Below are positions 33,283 to 44,842 of a DNA stretch of 64,000 nucleotides, one piece after another. Location of the stretch: assembly GCF_031755915.1 (NCBI RefSeq), contig NC_083389.1:24303001-24367000 (forward strand), written 5' to 3'. The position numbers and the translations under genes are program-made. The notes under the pieces are model-generated. The model saw only the letters and a list, made by a program, of their open reading frames with translations, did no database searches and was not told where the DNA came from. The stretch is from Ziziphus jujuba (lineage: Eukaryota; Streptophyta; Magnoliopsida; Rosales; Rhamnaceae). Position 1 is the stretch's first letter. Each line of letters opens with the position of its first letter.

Positions 33283-34227
33283 TGATACGAACCTAGAGCG
33301 ACCTGCCTCTAAACCTGTAACAAAGATTGAATTAGACCGTCTAATTACAAGTTATCAATGGAAGACCTCGACCCGTTACCTATATTTAAGGTAAGAACCT
33401 TAGTATGGTGAAGATGCCACAATAAGGTGCGAAATAACCTACTGATCAGTCAAATTTGAACTCCACAAACAAAGCTTAAAAAAGTTCGATATAGTTCTTA
33501 GAGAACCAAGAGAATCACTCTCACTTTGAATCAAAATTCTAATCTCCCCTTTATTCATGACTTATGTGCCTTTAAATAGGCAAAATAAATTACAAAGCTT
33601 TCCTAACTTTGCTAAAAGTAGAGGTGGAATAATAATGGACGAAAATTAGATTTAGGAAACCTAATTTTGATAGGTTTAGGAAACCTAATGTGATTAGGTT
33701 TAGGAAACCTAATTTGGTTAGGTTTAGGAAACGTGATGTGGTTAGGTTTAGGAAACCTAATTTAGCTCCTAGTTTCCTAATTTGAATGGCCTTTAATTTT
33801 TTGACCAATTCAACTCTAATAAAATTAGGAAAGTAATTTAAAAACCTAATCAAAACTAAATTAGGAAAGTAAATAGGCAACATGCCAAAATCCAATCAAA
33901 ACATAAATAAAAATTAATATTTTCCTAATTATAAAATTTGGCCAAGCTTAGCTGGATGCCATGTCACCATATGATGCCACATCACCATATTGTAGAAGTC
34001 CATGCGTTAAACTCTCTTTCACGTTGGCATCCACCATCCCAATCATATGGACCAATTTTAATTCATCTTCACTAATGAACTTTCTTCCTTGGGTTGAAAA
34101 CACCTCTTGGATTAAACCATTTAGTGCCTCTTTCAATCTCTTTGCTCGTGCTCGGGTTATGGGTCCTATAGACATTTGAAGTGGATCTGGGCTCCATCTT
34201 GAAGGGCTCTAGGTCATGTGCTTATCA
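33283..34227 (-). repeat. B6 5' LTR (945 bp, short subtype)
   Basis: Bounded by TGATACGAACC and GCTTATCA (a degraded CTCATCA). Contains five minisatellite units and the PITRARAKRLKEALNGLIQ coding tail, closed by its own stop. Confidence 0.9.
33645..33761. repeat. Palindromic minisatellite in the B6 LTR, 5 units
   Basis: Five units of about 24 bp with the ATTAGGTTT-AGG-AAACCTAAT core; the fourth has two changes. Confidence 0.9.
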
Positions 34228-34578
34228 AATCCCTTTTTGAATGTCTCTGAAGCTAGCTCGACTTGATTCCATATCCTCTTAGACATATGCATTGAATCCA
34301 TAAAGAGTTGGAACCATTTCATGCTTCTCGGTGTCCATATTTGCACCAAATAGCTATCCGGGCCCGTATCGGCTTCCACCACTTGAATGCTTAGAATAGG
34401 CTTTGTATCTTCTAGTATGGACAAGCTCTGTTGAGAATTGATTACCCCCTATATAAATGCTACCAGGTTGTCCTTAAATTTGTTAATTTGAGCTCATGTG
34501 ATTGTCCTGATCTTTATCCATGTCGGGTCAGCACCCCAGCAGGTTATCGATTGAGTAGGCTCGGGCGGAATCACATCT

Positions 34579-35520
34579 TCCACTTCTCTTGAAAAGGATT
34601 TGTCCTCAAATCTAGATCATCACTTGCAGCAAAAGGGAACAAATTAGCAACATTAAATGTAGCACTCATGTTATACTCACCCGGTAAATCAAGCTTGTAG
34701 GCATTCTTGTTATTCAGGTCCAAAACTTGAAAAGATTCGTCCACATGCGGCATAGGCTTGGAAATTTTTTTTTTTTAATGTTCGGGGAACCTCTCCTTTC
34801 TTGAGTGCAACAAAACCAAATCTCATGGGTCAAACACTATCACAACAAATATGAGAAATACAAATTCATCACACTTTTTAAATTTAGCAAATAATCTCTT
34901 CCATTCTCAAGTTTCCACAAACTAAAGCTTTCAATAATGTAGAAGAAGTTTTATGCAACAAAAACATCTTTAAATAAGTATCTTTAAAATTCATGACCAG
35001 CAATGGTTTCTTACTCAAGATAACTTCATTTACATCTCCAAAACTCGAATAAAAATTTTTACTTTTTCTTTCTTTCCTTTCTTTTCCTTTCTCTCTCTTG
35101 GCCACCATACATTTTTCCTCCCTCTCGGTTTTCTCACCATTTCTCTTCTTCTCACCCCACTTTCAGCCTTCTCATGTTTTTTCCACTCAATTTGTATTTT
35201 AAAATGCTTACCTTGGACAGCAAGCTCGAACTTACCTTCTTGGATGGATGGTGAAGCCGTTAGTGCCATACTAGCCTTCTCCTCAAGTGTTTTGGCCTCC
35301 CTCCTTTGTTTGATTTGTAATTGGTCTCTATATACTTCCTTTGGAGTTAATAGCTCTAGCTTGACCTTCTTGCCTTTGAATCTAAAAACAATACAATTCT
35401 CTCGACCAAAATGAGTAGTATCTTTATCAAATTGTCATGGTCTACCTAATAGAATATGTCCGGCATGCATAGGCACAACATCACACAAAACAAAATCCAC
35501 ATATTTATCTATGTTAAATT
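34579..35520 (-). pseudogene. C5 linker, RT/integrase remnant and integrase end
   Basis: Right to left: protease end (SMNIDKYVD-like) and linker KEKVKIF with frame breaks, then FGDVNEVILSKKPLLVMNF, the leucine bridge (LLHKTSSTLLKALVCGNLR), FVFLIFVV joined to VFDP at about 34830-34850, then the integrase end (PHVDESFQVLDLNNKNAYK). It has the same deletion pattern as C1, C2 and C4. Confidence 0.78.
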
Positions 35521-35880
35521 CTACCTTGGCTTGTTATTCACTTTTATTTCACCACTATCGTTAAGCCATTGTAATCTAGGTTTTGGATGTTTAATAGTGG
35601 TTAAGCCTTGAATTTCACATCGGGTGTGGAAGATGTTCTCTCTTTGAATTTCATCCTCATCTTTGTATGGAGCAAGTACTCTCCTAGAAACCAAGTTTAA
35701 TTTGGCATTGGATGCTTGCAAGGTTTCGGGTTCATCCTCCAAGTCCTCCTCCTCTTGCTTGGCTTCATCCTCACTTTCTTCACTTTCCGATTCTAGCTCG
35801 CCATTGCCCTTTAACACCATGATTCTTCTATTCGGGCATTGGCTAGTAATGTGTCCTCGTCCCTGGCACTTAAAACACAC
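35521..35880 (-). pseudogene. C5 zinc knuckle and protease without active site
   Basis: CFKCQGRGHITSQCP is intact, followed by the acidic linker and NIFHTRCEIQG. The frame then jumps to LTTIKHPK and LQWLNDSGEIKVN. The missing stretch is the one holding the catalytic DSG and its flap side in C1, so this copy cannot encode an active protease. Confidence 0.85.
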
Positions 35881-36999
35881 AACATCATGAGTTCTAGAAG
35901 GTTTAGGGTCTAATTTTACCTCGCTCTGTGGTGCTTGGACAGATTCGGTTCTAGTCTCCTTCCTTGGCTAGTTTGAACTTCTCCGACTTTCGGCTTTGGC
36001 TTGCTTTCATAGATGGAATTGTTCCTCCAGCCACTTGAATTGGACCTTCCGCTGTTGGAAACACCTCCAAACCATGAGCTTACACCCCTCATCTTGAATT
36101 GATGCTCTAATTTAATAGCCACATGCAACATCTCTTCCAATTCCACATATTGTTGCAATTCTAGTTGGTTGGCTATCTCATGATTCAAATCACCAAAGAA
36201 TCTTGCCATGGTTGCTTCCCTATCCTCATTCAAATTTAACCTCATCATAAGCATTTCCATATCCTTGTAATAATCCTCCACGGACCTACTTCCTTGAGAT
36301 AGGGATCAGCCTTTGATACAGCAACCTATGATAATGTGATAGTACGAATCACTTCCTCATGGCTCCTTTCATTTGGCGCCATGTAGTGATCAAGTCATCA
36401 CCAATTCTCCTTCGGGTTTTTTGCTCATTGGTCCACCATTGGAGTGCATAATAACCAAATTCCATTGCTGCCAACTTCACTTTCTTGACCTCCGAAAAAT
36501 TATGACAATAAAATATCATCTCCATTCTCTCTTCCCATTCCAAATATGCTTCCGGATCACTTTTACCTATGAATGGTGGGATGTTTACCTTGATGTTGCC
36601 AAGATCATCATCTACATCCTCTCTCCTATGCCTCCCAAGGCCTAGCCTCTCTTGGACAGCAAGTGTTTCATCCATTCCTTCTTCAAAGACATCTCCAAAA
36701 TTTTCCCCCTCTAACTCCTCTCTTGGTTGCCCTCAGCCTCCTCGGCCTCGACCTCGTCCTCCATGAGCATCCAATCTTATATCAGTCCTCTTTGTGATGT
36801 TTCTATCATGTCCATCATTTGATCTATATTGTCAAATCGGGCACTCATCAGCTGCAATTGCTCTAATATAGCCCTCATGTCCATTTGCTCACCACTCCCC
36901 ATAGCTCGGGAATCACCTTTAAATCCTACGGACTCCTATTCAATAATCCTCAAAGGTGGATCTCCTTTTCTCACCTTGAATCTGCCATGTTAGTATAAA
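35881..36999 (-). pseudogene. C5 Gag, broken; split from its leader by B7
   Basis: Capsid segments at 35916-36281 (EDYYKDMEMLMMRLNLNEDR) and 36349-36675 (GNIKVNIPPFIGKSDPEAYL), with frameshifts between, and N-terminal RKGDPPLRI-like sequence up to about 36985. The initiator ATG is preserved here (ATGGCAGATTCAAGG on the minus strand) but runs into TGA after five codons. B7 lies just upstream of it. Confidence 0.8.
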
Positions 37000-38459
37000 T
37001 GATGAGGACATAACCAAGAGCCCTTCAAGATGGAGCCCAGATCCACTTCAAATGTCTACCGGACCCATAACCAGAGCACGAGCAAAGATATTGAAAGAGG
37101 CACTAAATGGTTTAATCCAGGAGGTGTTTACAACCAAGGAAGCAAGTTCATTAGTGAAGATGAACTAAAATTGGTCCATATGATTGGGATGGTGGATGCC
37201 AACGTGAAAGAGAGTTTAACGCATGGACTTATACAACATGATGATGTGGCATCATATGGTGACATAGCATCCAACTAAGCTTGGCCAAATTTTATAATTA
37301 GGAAAATATTAATTTTTATTTATGTTTTGATTGGATTTTGGCATATTGCCTATTTACTTTCCTAATTTAGTTTTTATTAGGTGTTTAAATTACTTTCCTA
37401 ATTTTATTAGAGTTGAATTGGTCAAAGAATTAAAGGCCATTCAAATTAGGAAACTAGGAGTTAAATGATGTGTAAAATCAACTCGCAAGTGCACGAATCG
37501 TTTTCAAGTAATAAAGTGGAAAAATAAGGTTGTCGTACCCAAGGGATTAAGAATTAAATATCAAAGATAATTAGGTTTTGGTAATATTTGAACTAAAATT
37601 TAAGATGGCAATTGAAAACTAAATAAACTAAATTAAACAAAAGCAATCAATTAAAATTAGATCAATTTCAAGTAAGAGAGAGAATAATTATGAATACTAG
37701 GGCATTTGATTTCACCACTAACTATTCCAATTTAATTACTTAAATATGTAAATTTAATTAACTAGTAATTTTGTTAACCACACTTAATCACAAAATTAAT
37801 CAAAAGTAGTTTCCACTCACAATTGATAATATTCACACAACCTAATTTATTCCTTCCGGCCTATAAATTAAATCATGCAAAATCATCAAGCATAGATTAA
37901 GCAAATAATATGGCATGAGACATAACTATTTTCCAATCAATTATGCATTCATGTAAATCATTGGAGATCCATAATATTATCCTTTTCCAAGCTCAAATAT
38001 TATTAAAATCATTCATTCCTTCCGGCCTATGAAAGCTTTAAGTATACCAATGATTTATTAACAAAACATATTACTAATTAAATAAAACTCAACATATATT
38101 AAAATAATTAAACCTTCATAGTTAGGGCTACATCATAGCCCTAGCTATGAAAATTAGTTCGTGGTAAAAATAATTTCAACATCCATAATTATTAAAAATA
38201 ATAAGATTCACAATTAAAGAGAAAGGAAAAGAGAATAAAAACTATTGAAGAAATTCTTCTCCAAGAGCTCTCAAAGTCGTAGCCTTCTTCTCCAAGCAAG
38301 CCCACGTCTGGCCTCCTCCAAGCTCTCCAATTGATCTTCTAAAACTCTAAAACTTTAAAACCCTAGAACCCTTAAGAGAATCTTAGAAACTCCCAAAATT
38401 TGGTTTGTTTCTATGTAAGCCTCCTAAAAGCTCTTAAATAACTCTATAAACTTGTATCT

Positions 38460-40200
38460 TGTTAGGTCTAAAATATTAATGATTTTATGCCATATTTATA
38501 GCTTAATATTTGTTAGTTTGTGTTAATTTCTTATGGAAAGATACTTAATTATGTATTTTTCTTAATCTAGGTGAAAGAGGAAGAGTTTTAAGAAAACAAC
38601 CATAAAGATGGATTCCTTGGGTCGAATTATGGTGGGAAGCAAGATTTGAGCTCGAACGGACTAAGCATGAAAAATATTCCAAAAAGATACCTTGAAGATT
38701 CCATAAAGATTCTATCGGGAATTTCATGATGGAAGTGGATGTCATATGAATCATCACGATCTGAGGATTTCAAATGTCTCGTTATTTTTGGATTTCGAGG
38801 TGCGAGCAAAGAGTTATCATCATTTAAAGTTTAGAATTTATAGAAAATAATATTCTAGTTAAATCTCCACCATTGATCAAAAGAGGGAATCAAGGCAATT
38901 TGAGGGCCAAGATAAAAACAAGTGGCAATAATTGGTTAATTTATCATTAATGAGGCACATGTCATGTCACATGCTTCATTAAGGGTAAATTAGACTAATT
39001 AACTATTTTTTAGGAGGAATTAGATAAAAGGAAAGTAGTAGAGACCAAGTAATATACAGTTTCCTTTTTACACATGAAATTCGTCCAACCCTTTTCATGG
39101 CCTAAAAAAGGTATCTTCCAAGACTCCCACATTGAAAATAAAGAGAGAAAAAGATTCCCAAGGTCCTATATATATAGCCCCCACCACATTGAAGGAAGAT
39201 ATACAAGTTTAGAGAGTTATTTAAGAGCTTTTAGGACCCTTAAATAGAAACAAACCAAATTTTGGGAGTTTCTAAGATTCTCTTAAGGGTTCTAGAGTTT
39301 TAAAGTTTTAGAGTTTTAGAAGATCAATTGGAGAGCTTGGAAGAGGCATAAAGACGTGGGCTTGCTTGGAGAAGAAGGCTACGACTTTGAGAGCTCTTGG
39401 AGGAGAATTTCTTCAATAGTTTTTATTCTCTTTTCCTTTCTCTTTAATTGTGAATCTTATTATTTTTTATAACTATGGATGTTGAAATTATTTTTACCAT
39501 GAACTAATTTTCATAGCTAGGGCTATGATGTAGCCCTAACTATGAAGGTTTAATTATTTTAATATATGTTGAGTTTTATTTAATTAGTAATATGTTTTGT
39601 TAATAAATCATTGGTATACTTAATGCTTTCATAGGCCGGAAGGAATGAATGATTTTAATAATATTTGAGCTTGGAAAAGGATAATATTATGGATCTCCAA
39701 TGATTTACATGAATGCATAATTGATTGGAAAATAGTTATGTCTCATGCCATATTATTTGCTTAATCTATGCTTGATGAATTTGCATGATTTAATTTATAG
39801 GCCGGAAGGAATAAATTAGGTTATGTGAATATTATCAATTGTGAGTGGAAACTACTTTTGATTAATTTTGTGATTAAGTATGGTTAACAAAATTACTAGT
39901 TAATTAAATTCACATATTTAAGTAATTAAATTGGAATAGTTAGTGGTGAAATCAAATGCCTTAGTATTCATAATTATTCAATTCTCTCTCTTACTTGAAA
40001 TTGATCTAATTTTAATTGATTGCTTTTGTTTAATTTAGTTTATTTAGTTTTCAATTGCCATCTTAAATTTTAGTTCAAATATTATCAAAACCTAATTATC
40101 TTTGGTACTTAATACTTAATCCCTTGGGTACGACAACCCTATTTTTCCACTTTATTACTTGAAAACGATTCGTGCACTTGCGAGTTGATTTTACACATCA
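38460..40200 (+). mobile_element. A2': solo LTR of family A inside A2
   Basis: 1741 bp, TGTTAGGTCTAAAATATT to TTTTACACATCA, flanked by a perfect TSD TATCT (38455-38459 and 40201-40205). It lies in opposite orientation within an LTR of its own family, creating a large imperfect inverted repeat. Putative TATA at about 39169-39178. Confidence 0.94.
39631..39812. repeat. Direct repeats of ATAGGCCGGAAGGAAT, 166 bp apart
   Basis: Two copies begin at 39631 and 39797 in A2'. A1 has a single copy and lacks the 166 bp between, as expected for deletion between direct repeats. A2 and A3 keep both. Confidence 0.88.
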
Positions 40201-40950
40201 TATCTCTTCCTTCAATGTGGTGGGGGCTATATATATAGGGCCTTGAGAATCCTTTTCTCTCTTTATTTTCAATGTGGAAGTCTTGGAAGATACCTTTTTT
40301 AGGCCATGAAGAGAGTTGGACGAATTTCATGTGTAAAAAAGAAACTGTATATTACTTGCTCTTTACTACTTTCCTTTTATCTAATTCCTCCTAAAAAAAA
40401 TAGTTAATTAGTCTAATTTACCCTTAATGAAGCATGTGACATGACATGCGCCTCATTAATGATGAATTAACCAATTATTGCCACTTGTTTTTATCTTGGC
40501 CCTCAAATTGCTTTGATTCCCTCTTTTGATCAATGGTGGAGATTTAACTAGAATATTCCTTTTTATAAATTCCAAACTTTAAATGATGATAACTCTTTGC
40601 TCCCATCTCGAAATCCAAAAATAACGAGACATTTGAAATCCTCAGATTGTGATGATTCATATGACATCCACTTCCACCATGAAATTCTCGATAGAATCTT
40701 TATGGAATCTTCAAGGTATCTTTTTGAAATCTTTTTAATGCTTAGTCCGTTCGAGCTCAAATCTTGCTTCCCACCATAATTCGACCCAAGGAATCCATCT
40801 TTATGGTTGTTTTCTTAAAATTCTTCCTCTTTCACCTAGATTAAAAAAAATACATAAATAAGTATTTTTCCATAACAAATTAACACAAACTAACAAATAT
40901 TAAACTATAAATATGGCATAAAATCATCAATATTGTAGACCTAACATTAA

Positions 40951-41019
40951 ATTAGGTTTCCTAAACCTAACCACATTAGGTTTCCTAAACCTATCAAAAT
41001 TAGGTTTCCTAAACCTAAT
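40951..41019. repeat. Palindromic minisatellite in the B7 5' LTR, about 3 units
   Basis: Units of the ATTAGGTTT-CCT-AAACCTAAT type (plus-strand reading). A2 is inserted at the edge of the first unit. Confidence 0.85.
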
Positions 41020-41085
41020 TTTCGTCCATTATTATTCCACCTTTACTTTTAGCAAATTTAGGAAAGCTTTGTAATTTATTTTGCC

Positions 41086-41095
41086 TATTTAAAGG
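41086..41095 (+). promoter_or_regulatory. Putative TATA box in the B7 5' LTR
   Basis: TATTTAAAGG, conserved in all B LTRs (for example 45467-45476 in the B7 3' LTR) and placed about 290 bp before the LTR end. Assignment is by sequence and position only. Confidence 0.5.
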
Positions 41096-41384
41096 CACAT
41101 AAGTCATAAATAAAGAGGAGATTACAGTTTTGATTCAAAGTGAGAGGATTCTCTTGGTTCTCTAAGAACTATATCGAACTTTTTCAAGCTTTGTTTGTGG
41201 AGTTCAAATTCGACTTATCAATAGGTTATTCCTCACCCTATTGTGGCGTCTTCACTATACCAAGGTTCTTACCTCAAATATAGGTACCCAATCGAGGTCT
41301 TCCATTGATAACTTGTAATTAGACGGTCCTAATTCAATCTTTGTTAAAGGTTTAGAGTCAGGTCGCTCTAGGTTCGTATAAATT

Positions 41385-41396
41385 TGGTATCAGAGC
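41385..41396 (+). other. B7 primer-binding site (tRNA-iMet)
   Basis: TGGTATCAGAGC, a perfect 12-base complement of the initiator tRNA-Met 3' end, 3 bases after the LTR. Confidence 0.92.
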
Positions 41397-42129
41397 TAGT
41401 TTCTAATTACAGGTTTGATCTATCTATCTTTATTGTCATTATTTTGTTCTTTGTTCTTCGTTTTCTTTTATTTTATTTTTTTGTTGTCTCTTCCGTTTGG
41501 TCATTGCATTCTTCTTTGTATATTTTCTTTTGTTTGTTCTTCTTTATTCTTCATTCATCTGATCATACCAAACCGAAGGGTCATAAACCAAAAAAAAAAA
41601 AAAAAAAACAATATTGTTTTTGTGGTTTATGGCATTGAATTATTTAGATTTCAAGAGAAACCAGGTAGTGAAATTTTTTTAGTTGATTTGAGGAGCACCA
41701 AAAACAAGCCAAAATCAATACCGAAGATAAGGTTTGTTGAATATTCACTAATTCCATTTTGCAAATCTCATTCCAATTTGTTCCTCACATTCTAGTTTCT
41801 TTTGTTTTTGCTAAATTTCTTGTTGAGCTTTCATCATTGCCTTTTTTCTTGTTACTTTTCATTCTATTTGTCTTTTTAGCCTTATTTTCATAACTGTTTG
41901 GTAGGTCTATTTAGATTGTTACTTGCTAGTTTGTTTTAGTTTGAAATTAGTTTGCAAAGAACCAAATAGAATTACTAGAGTGGTAAAAGGCAAGAAAGGT
42001 GAGAATTATAGAGGGTAAAAGCCAAACTATAACTAGAGTACAAACACGAGTGACCTTGAATTTGAGCGAGACACGTGAGGGAGTGTTGTGAGGCCTTTCT
42101 TTTTTACTAACAAATTTTGCATAAAAATC

Positions 42130-43747
42130 ATGTCACAAGATAAAAGCAAAGAAAGCATGGATGAAACGCCAGGTGTGGCTGATGCGAAGTTATACATTCA
42201 AGCCATGGTGGGAGAACTTCAAAGAGCACTACGGTTGGAGATGGGGTAGATCCATGATAGGTTGGATAGGATGGAATCATCAATCCAAACACCGCAGCCA
42301 CAACCTTCACAAAGGTTTGCTCATGGACGTGGTAAAGGAAGAAATACTCCAAGAAGGGAAGAATGGGAACGTGTGGGAGATTATTATGAGGAAGAAGAGG
42401 AAGACATTGGTTCGGGAAACCAACCAATTCCGTGGGAGAGAGAGGTTAGACCGAGGCAATGACTATAGAGGAATTAAGATGAAAATACCATCATTCCAAG
42501 GTAAGAGTGATCCAGAAGCATATTTTGAGTGAGAGAAGAGGATTGAGATGTTATTTGATTGTCAAAACTACTCCGAGGCAAAAAAGGTGAAATTAGCCGC
42601 TGTTGAATTCACGGACTATGCTATTGGATGGTGGGACAAAGAGACACTTTCTAGGAGGCAAGCAGGACAAAGACCTGTAGATATATGGGAGGAGATGAAG
42701 GCTTTGATGAGAAAGCATTTTGTACCTAGCCATTACTATAGGTGCATTTTTCAAAAATTACAAAGCTTTTCTCAAGGAAATAGAAGTGTGGAGGACTATT
42801 ATAAGGAGATGGAAATCCTTATGATGATGGCTAATGTTGAGGAGGATAGAAAGGCTACAATGGCACGTTTCTTGGCTAGTTTGAATAGGGAAATAGCAAA
42901 TCAATTGGACTTGCACCATTTTGTGGAGATTGAGGAGATGCTGCACATGGCTATCAAAGTAGAGCAACAACTCAAGATGAGGGGTACCACAAGACCTAGT
43001 ATTGCGCAACACACTTGGAAAGCAAGCCCATCCACACGGAAACCAAATCAGCCCAAGTTTGAAGATAAAGCCACCACACGGCCTAAATTCGAAGTTAAGG
43101 CCGAACTATCCTCATCTAAGCAAGTAAGTAAATCCAATTCATCTTCAACTAGAAATCGAGATATAATGTGCTTTAAATGTCAAGGCAGGGGTCATATTAC
43201 AAGTCAATGTCCTAATAAGAGAGTCATGGTGATTCGGGAAAGTGGAGACATTGAAACTGAAGAAGAAGAGTCGGACAATGAATCCATGCCACCATTGGAA
43301 GACGTTGGTGATGACGATGAAGAAGATTACAAGTATCCAGTTGGAAGGGACTTGTTATTGGTTGCTAGAAGAGCTTTAACTGTGTATAAAGATAAGAAGG
43401 AAGTGCAACAAGATAACATCTTTCATACTAGGTGCAAAGTCAATGATAAGGTATGTAGTATGATTATTGATGGAGGAAGTTGTACTAATGTTGCTAGTCT
43501 TACTATGGTTGAAAAGTTAGTTTTACCCACTATGAAGCATCCAGAACCATATAAGCTACAATGGCTTAATGATTGTGGAGAGTTGAAGGTGAATAGGCAA
43601 GTGAAGATTGCATTCTCTATTGGTGATTATGAAGATGAGGTTATTTGTGATGTGGTACCAATGCAAGCTGGTCATTTGCTTTTAGGACGTCCATGGCAAT
43701 TTGATAGGGATACTAATCCAACCAATCAAACTGTATCCAACCAATAA
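42130..43747 (+). pseudogene. B7 Gag-protease, best-preserved family B copy
   Basis: ATG at 42130 (MSQDKSKESMDETPG). An in-frame TAG follows the ALRLEMG residues at about 42247, and frame breaks lie at about 42460 and 42530. From 42548 the frame is open for 399 codons: capsid (AKKVKLAAVEFTDYAIGWWD, FVPSHYYRCIFQKLQSFSQG, RSVEDYYKEMEILMM), intact knuckle CFKCQGRGHITSQCP, acidic linker, then protease with IIDGGS and DVVPMQAGHLLLGRPWQFDRD. It ends in a shortened linker. It would assemble virus-like particles and process the polyprotein if the N-terminal breaks were absent. Confidence 0.88.
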
Positions 43748-44842
43748 GAGAAGAAAAAGAATGGTGAGGATAAGAATGTGAGTTAAAAAGAAAAGAAAAA
43801 AAGTGGAAAGAAAAAAGAGTTTTTATGCAAAACAGAGTGAGATGAAAAAGCTTTTTTGTTGTAGAGAGCCTTTGCGATGATGTACAAATAAGCATATATG
43901 AATCATTTAACTAACCCTGATGAATCTTTTTTGCCTAGTTCTATTGTTTCTCTTTTGCAGTAGTTTGATGATGTCTTTCCCGAGGAGATTCCAAGTGGGT
44001 TACCACCGATTAGAGGGATCGAACATCAAATTGATTTTGTTCCAGGATCAACAATTCCAAACCGGCCGGCTTAGAGGAGTAATCCAGAGGAGACAAAGGA
44101 ACTTCAAAGGCAGGCAAGTGAATTACTTGAATAGAGGTATGTTAGAGAGAGCATGAGTCCATGTACTGTACCTGTATTATTAGCCCCTAAGAAAGATGGA
44201 ACATGGAGAATGTGTGTAGATTGTAGGGCTATTAACAATATAACTGTCCAATATCGTCACCCTATTCCTAGGTTAGATGATATGCTTGATGAATTGTATG
44301 GTGCAAGCATGTTTTCAAAGATTGATCTTAAGAGTGGTTATCATCAAATTCACATGAAGGAAGGTGATGAATGGAACACAGCATTTAAAACAAAGCATGG
44401 TTTGTATGAGTGGTTGGTTATGCCATTTGTGTTAACTAATGCCCCTAGTACTTTCATGAGACTTATGATTCATGTTTTGCGTGCTTATATTGGAAAGTTT
44501 GTGGTTGTATACTTTGATGATATCCTTGTATATAGTAGGAGTTTAGAAGAGCATGTAGGGCATCTAAGATTAGTTTTAGATGTGCTTAGGAAAGAAAGAT
44601 TATTTGCAAATATTAAAAAGTGTGACTTTTGTCAAAATGAGCTTGTATGTCTAGGACTTATTGTGATAGTGTTTGACCAAGAAGATTAGGTTTGGTTGCA
44701 CTTAAGAAATGAGAGGTTTTCGGAGCTACAAATCAGATCTCCCAGGTGAGTATAATGTAAGTGCTGCCTTTAATGTTGCTGATTTATCTCCTTTTTGTGC
44801 AGGTGACGATTTGAGGACAAATCATTTTCAAGAGAAGGGGAA
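43748..44842 (+). pseudogene. B7 reverse transcriptase joined to the integrase end
   Basis: At about 43879-43884 the MMYK residues are followed by TAA, the same stop as in B1. The RT N-terminus is out of frame (43920-44156). From 44153 the palm is open for 178 codons: [58 protein letters not shown], and an intact catalytic YFDDILVY. Then comes the shared junction ([17 protein letters not shown]) and a stop. A second deletion removes part of the integrase end before [18 protein letters not shown]. Confidence 0.87.

Larger units (their letters stand above)
29564..34227 (-). mobile_element. B6: family B element inserted in the C5 LTR
   Basis: 4.66 kb. Order from the right: 5' LTR (33283-34227), primer site, leader (32330-33267, poly-T rich, no gene), gag, protease, RT-integrase fusion, truncated 3' LTR (29564-29948). 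Flanks AATTC (29559-29563) and AATCC (34228-34232) are a TSD with one difference. C5 LTR sequence resumes on each side. Confidence 0.9.
28783..34578 (-). repeat. C5 3' LTR, interrupted by B6
   Basis: The two pieces, 28783-29563 and 34228-34578, join into 1132 bp, the same as the C1 5' LTR. The first base pairs are mutated (TAATACG for TGATACG), and the far end reads CACATCT for CACATCA. Confidence 0.88.
37466..40946 (-). mobile_element. A2: solo LTR of family A, split by A2'
   Basis: Pieces 37466-38459 and 40206-40946. Ends TGATGTGTAAAATC and GACCTAACA, flanked by a perfect TSD TTAAA (37461-37465 and 40947-40951). There is no internal sequence, so it is a solo LTR left by recombination between two LTRs. 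It carries the 166-bp segment missing from A1. Confidence 0.93.
37000..41381 (+). repeat. B7 5' LTR, interrupted by solo LTR A2
   Basis: The two pieces total about 896 bp without A2 and its duplicated TTAAA. Starts TGATGAGGAC and ends TTCGTATAA (C-to-A in the last CA). The first part encodes the polyprotein-tail region (GSKFISEDELKLVHMIGMVD). Confidence 0.9.

Noticed and set aside
37030..37278. 83-codon plus-strand ORF in the B7 5' LTR as a gene
   Set aside because: It is the LTR copy of the polyprotein tail, with an early frameshift, and not preceded by the rest of pol.
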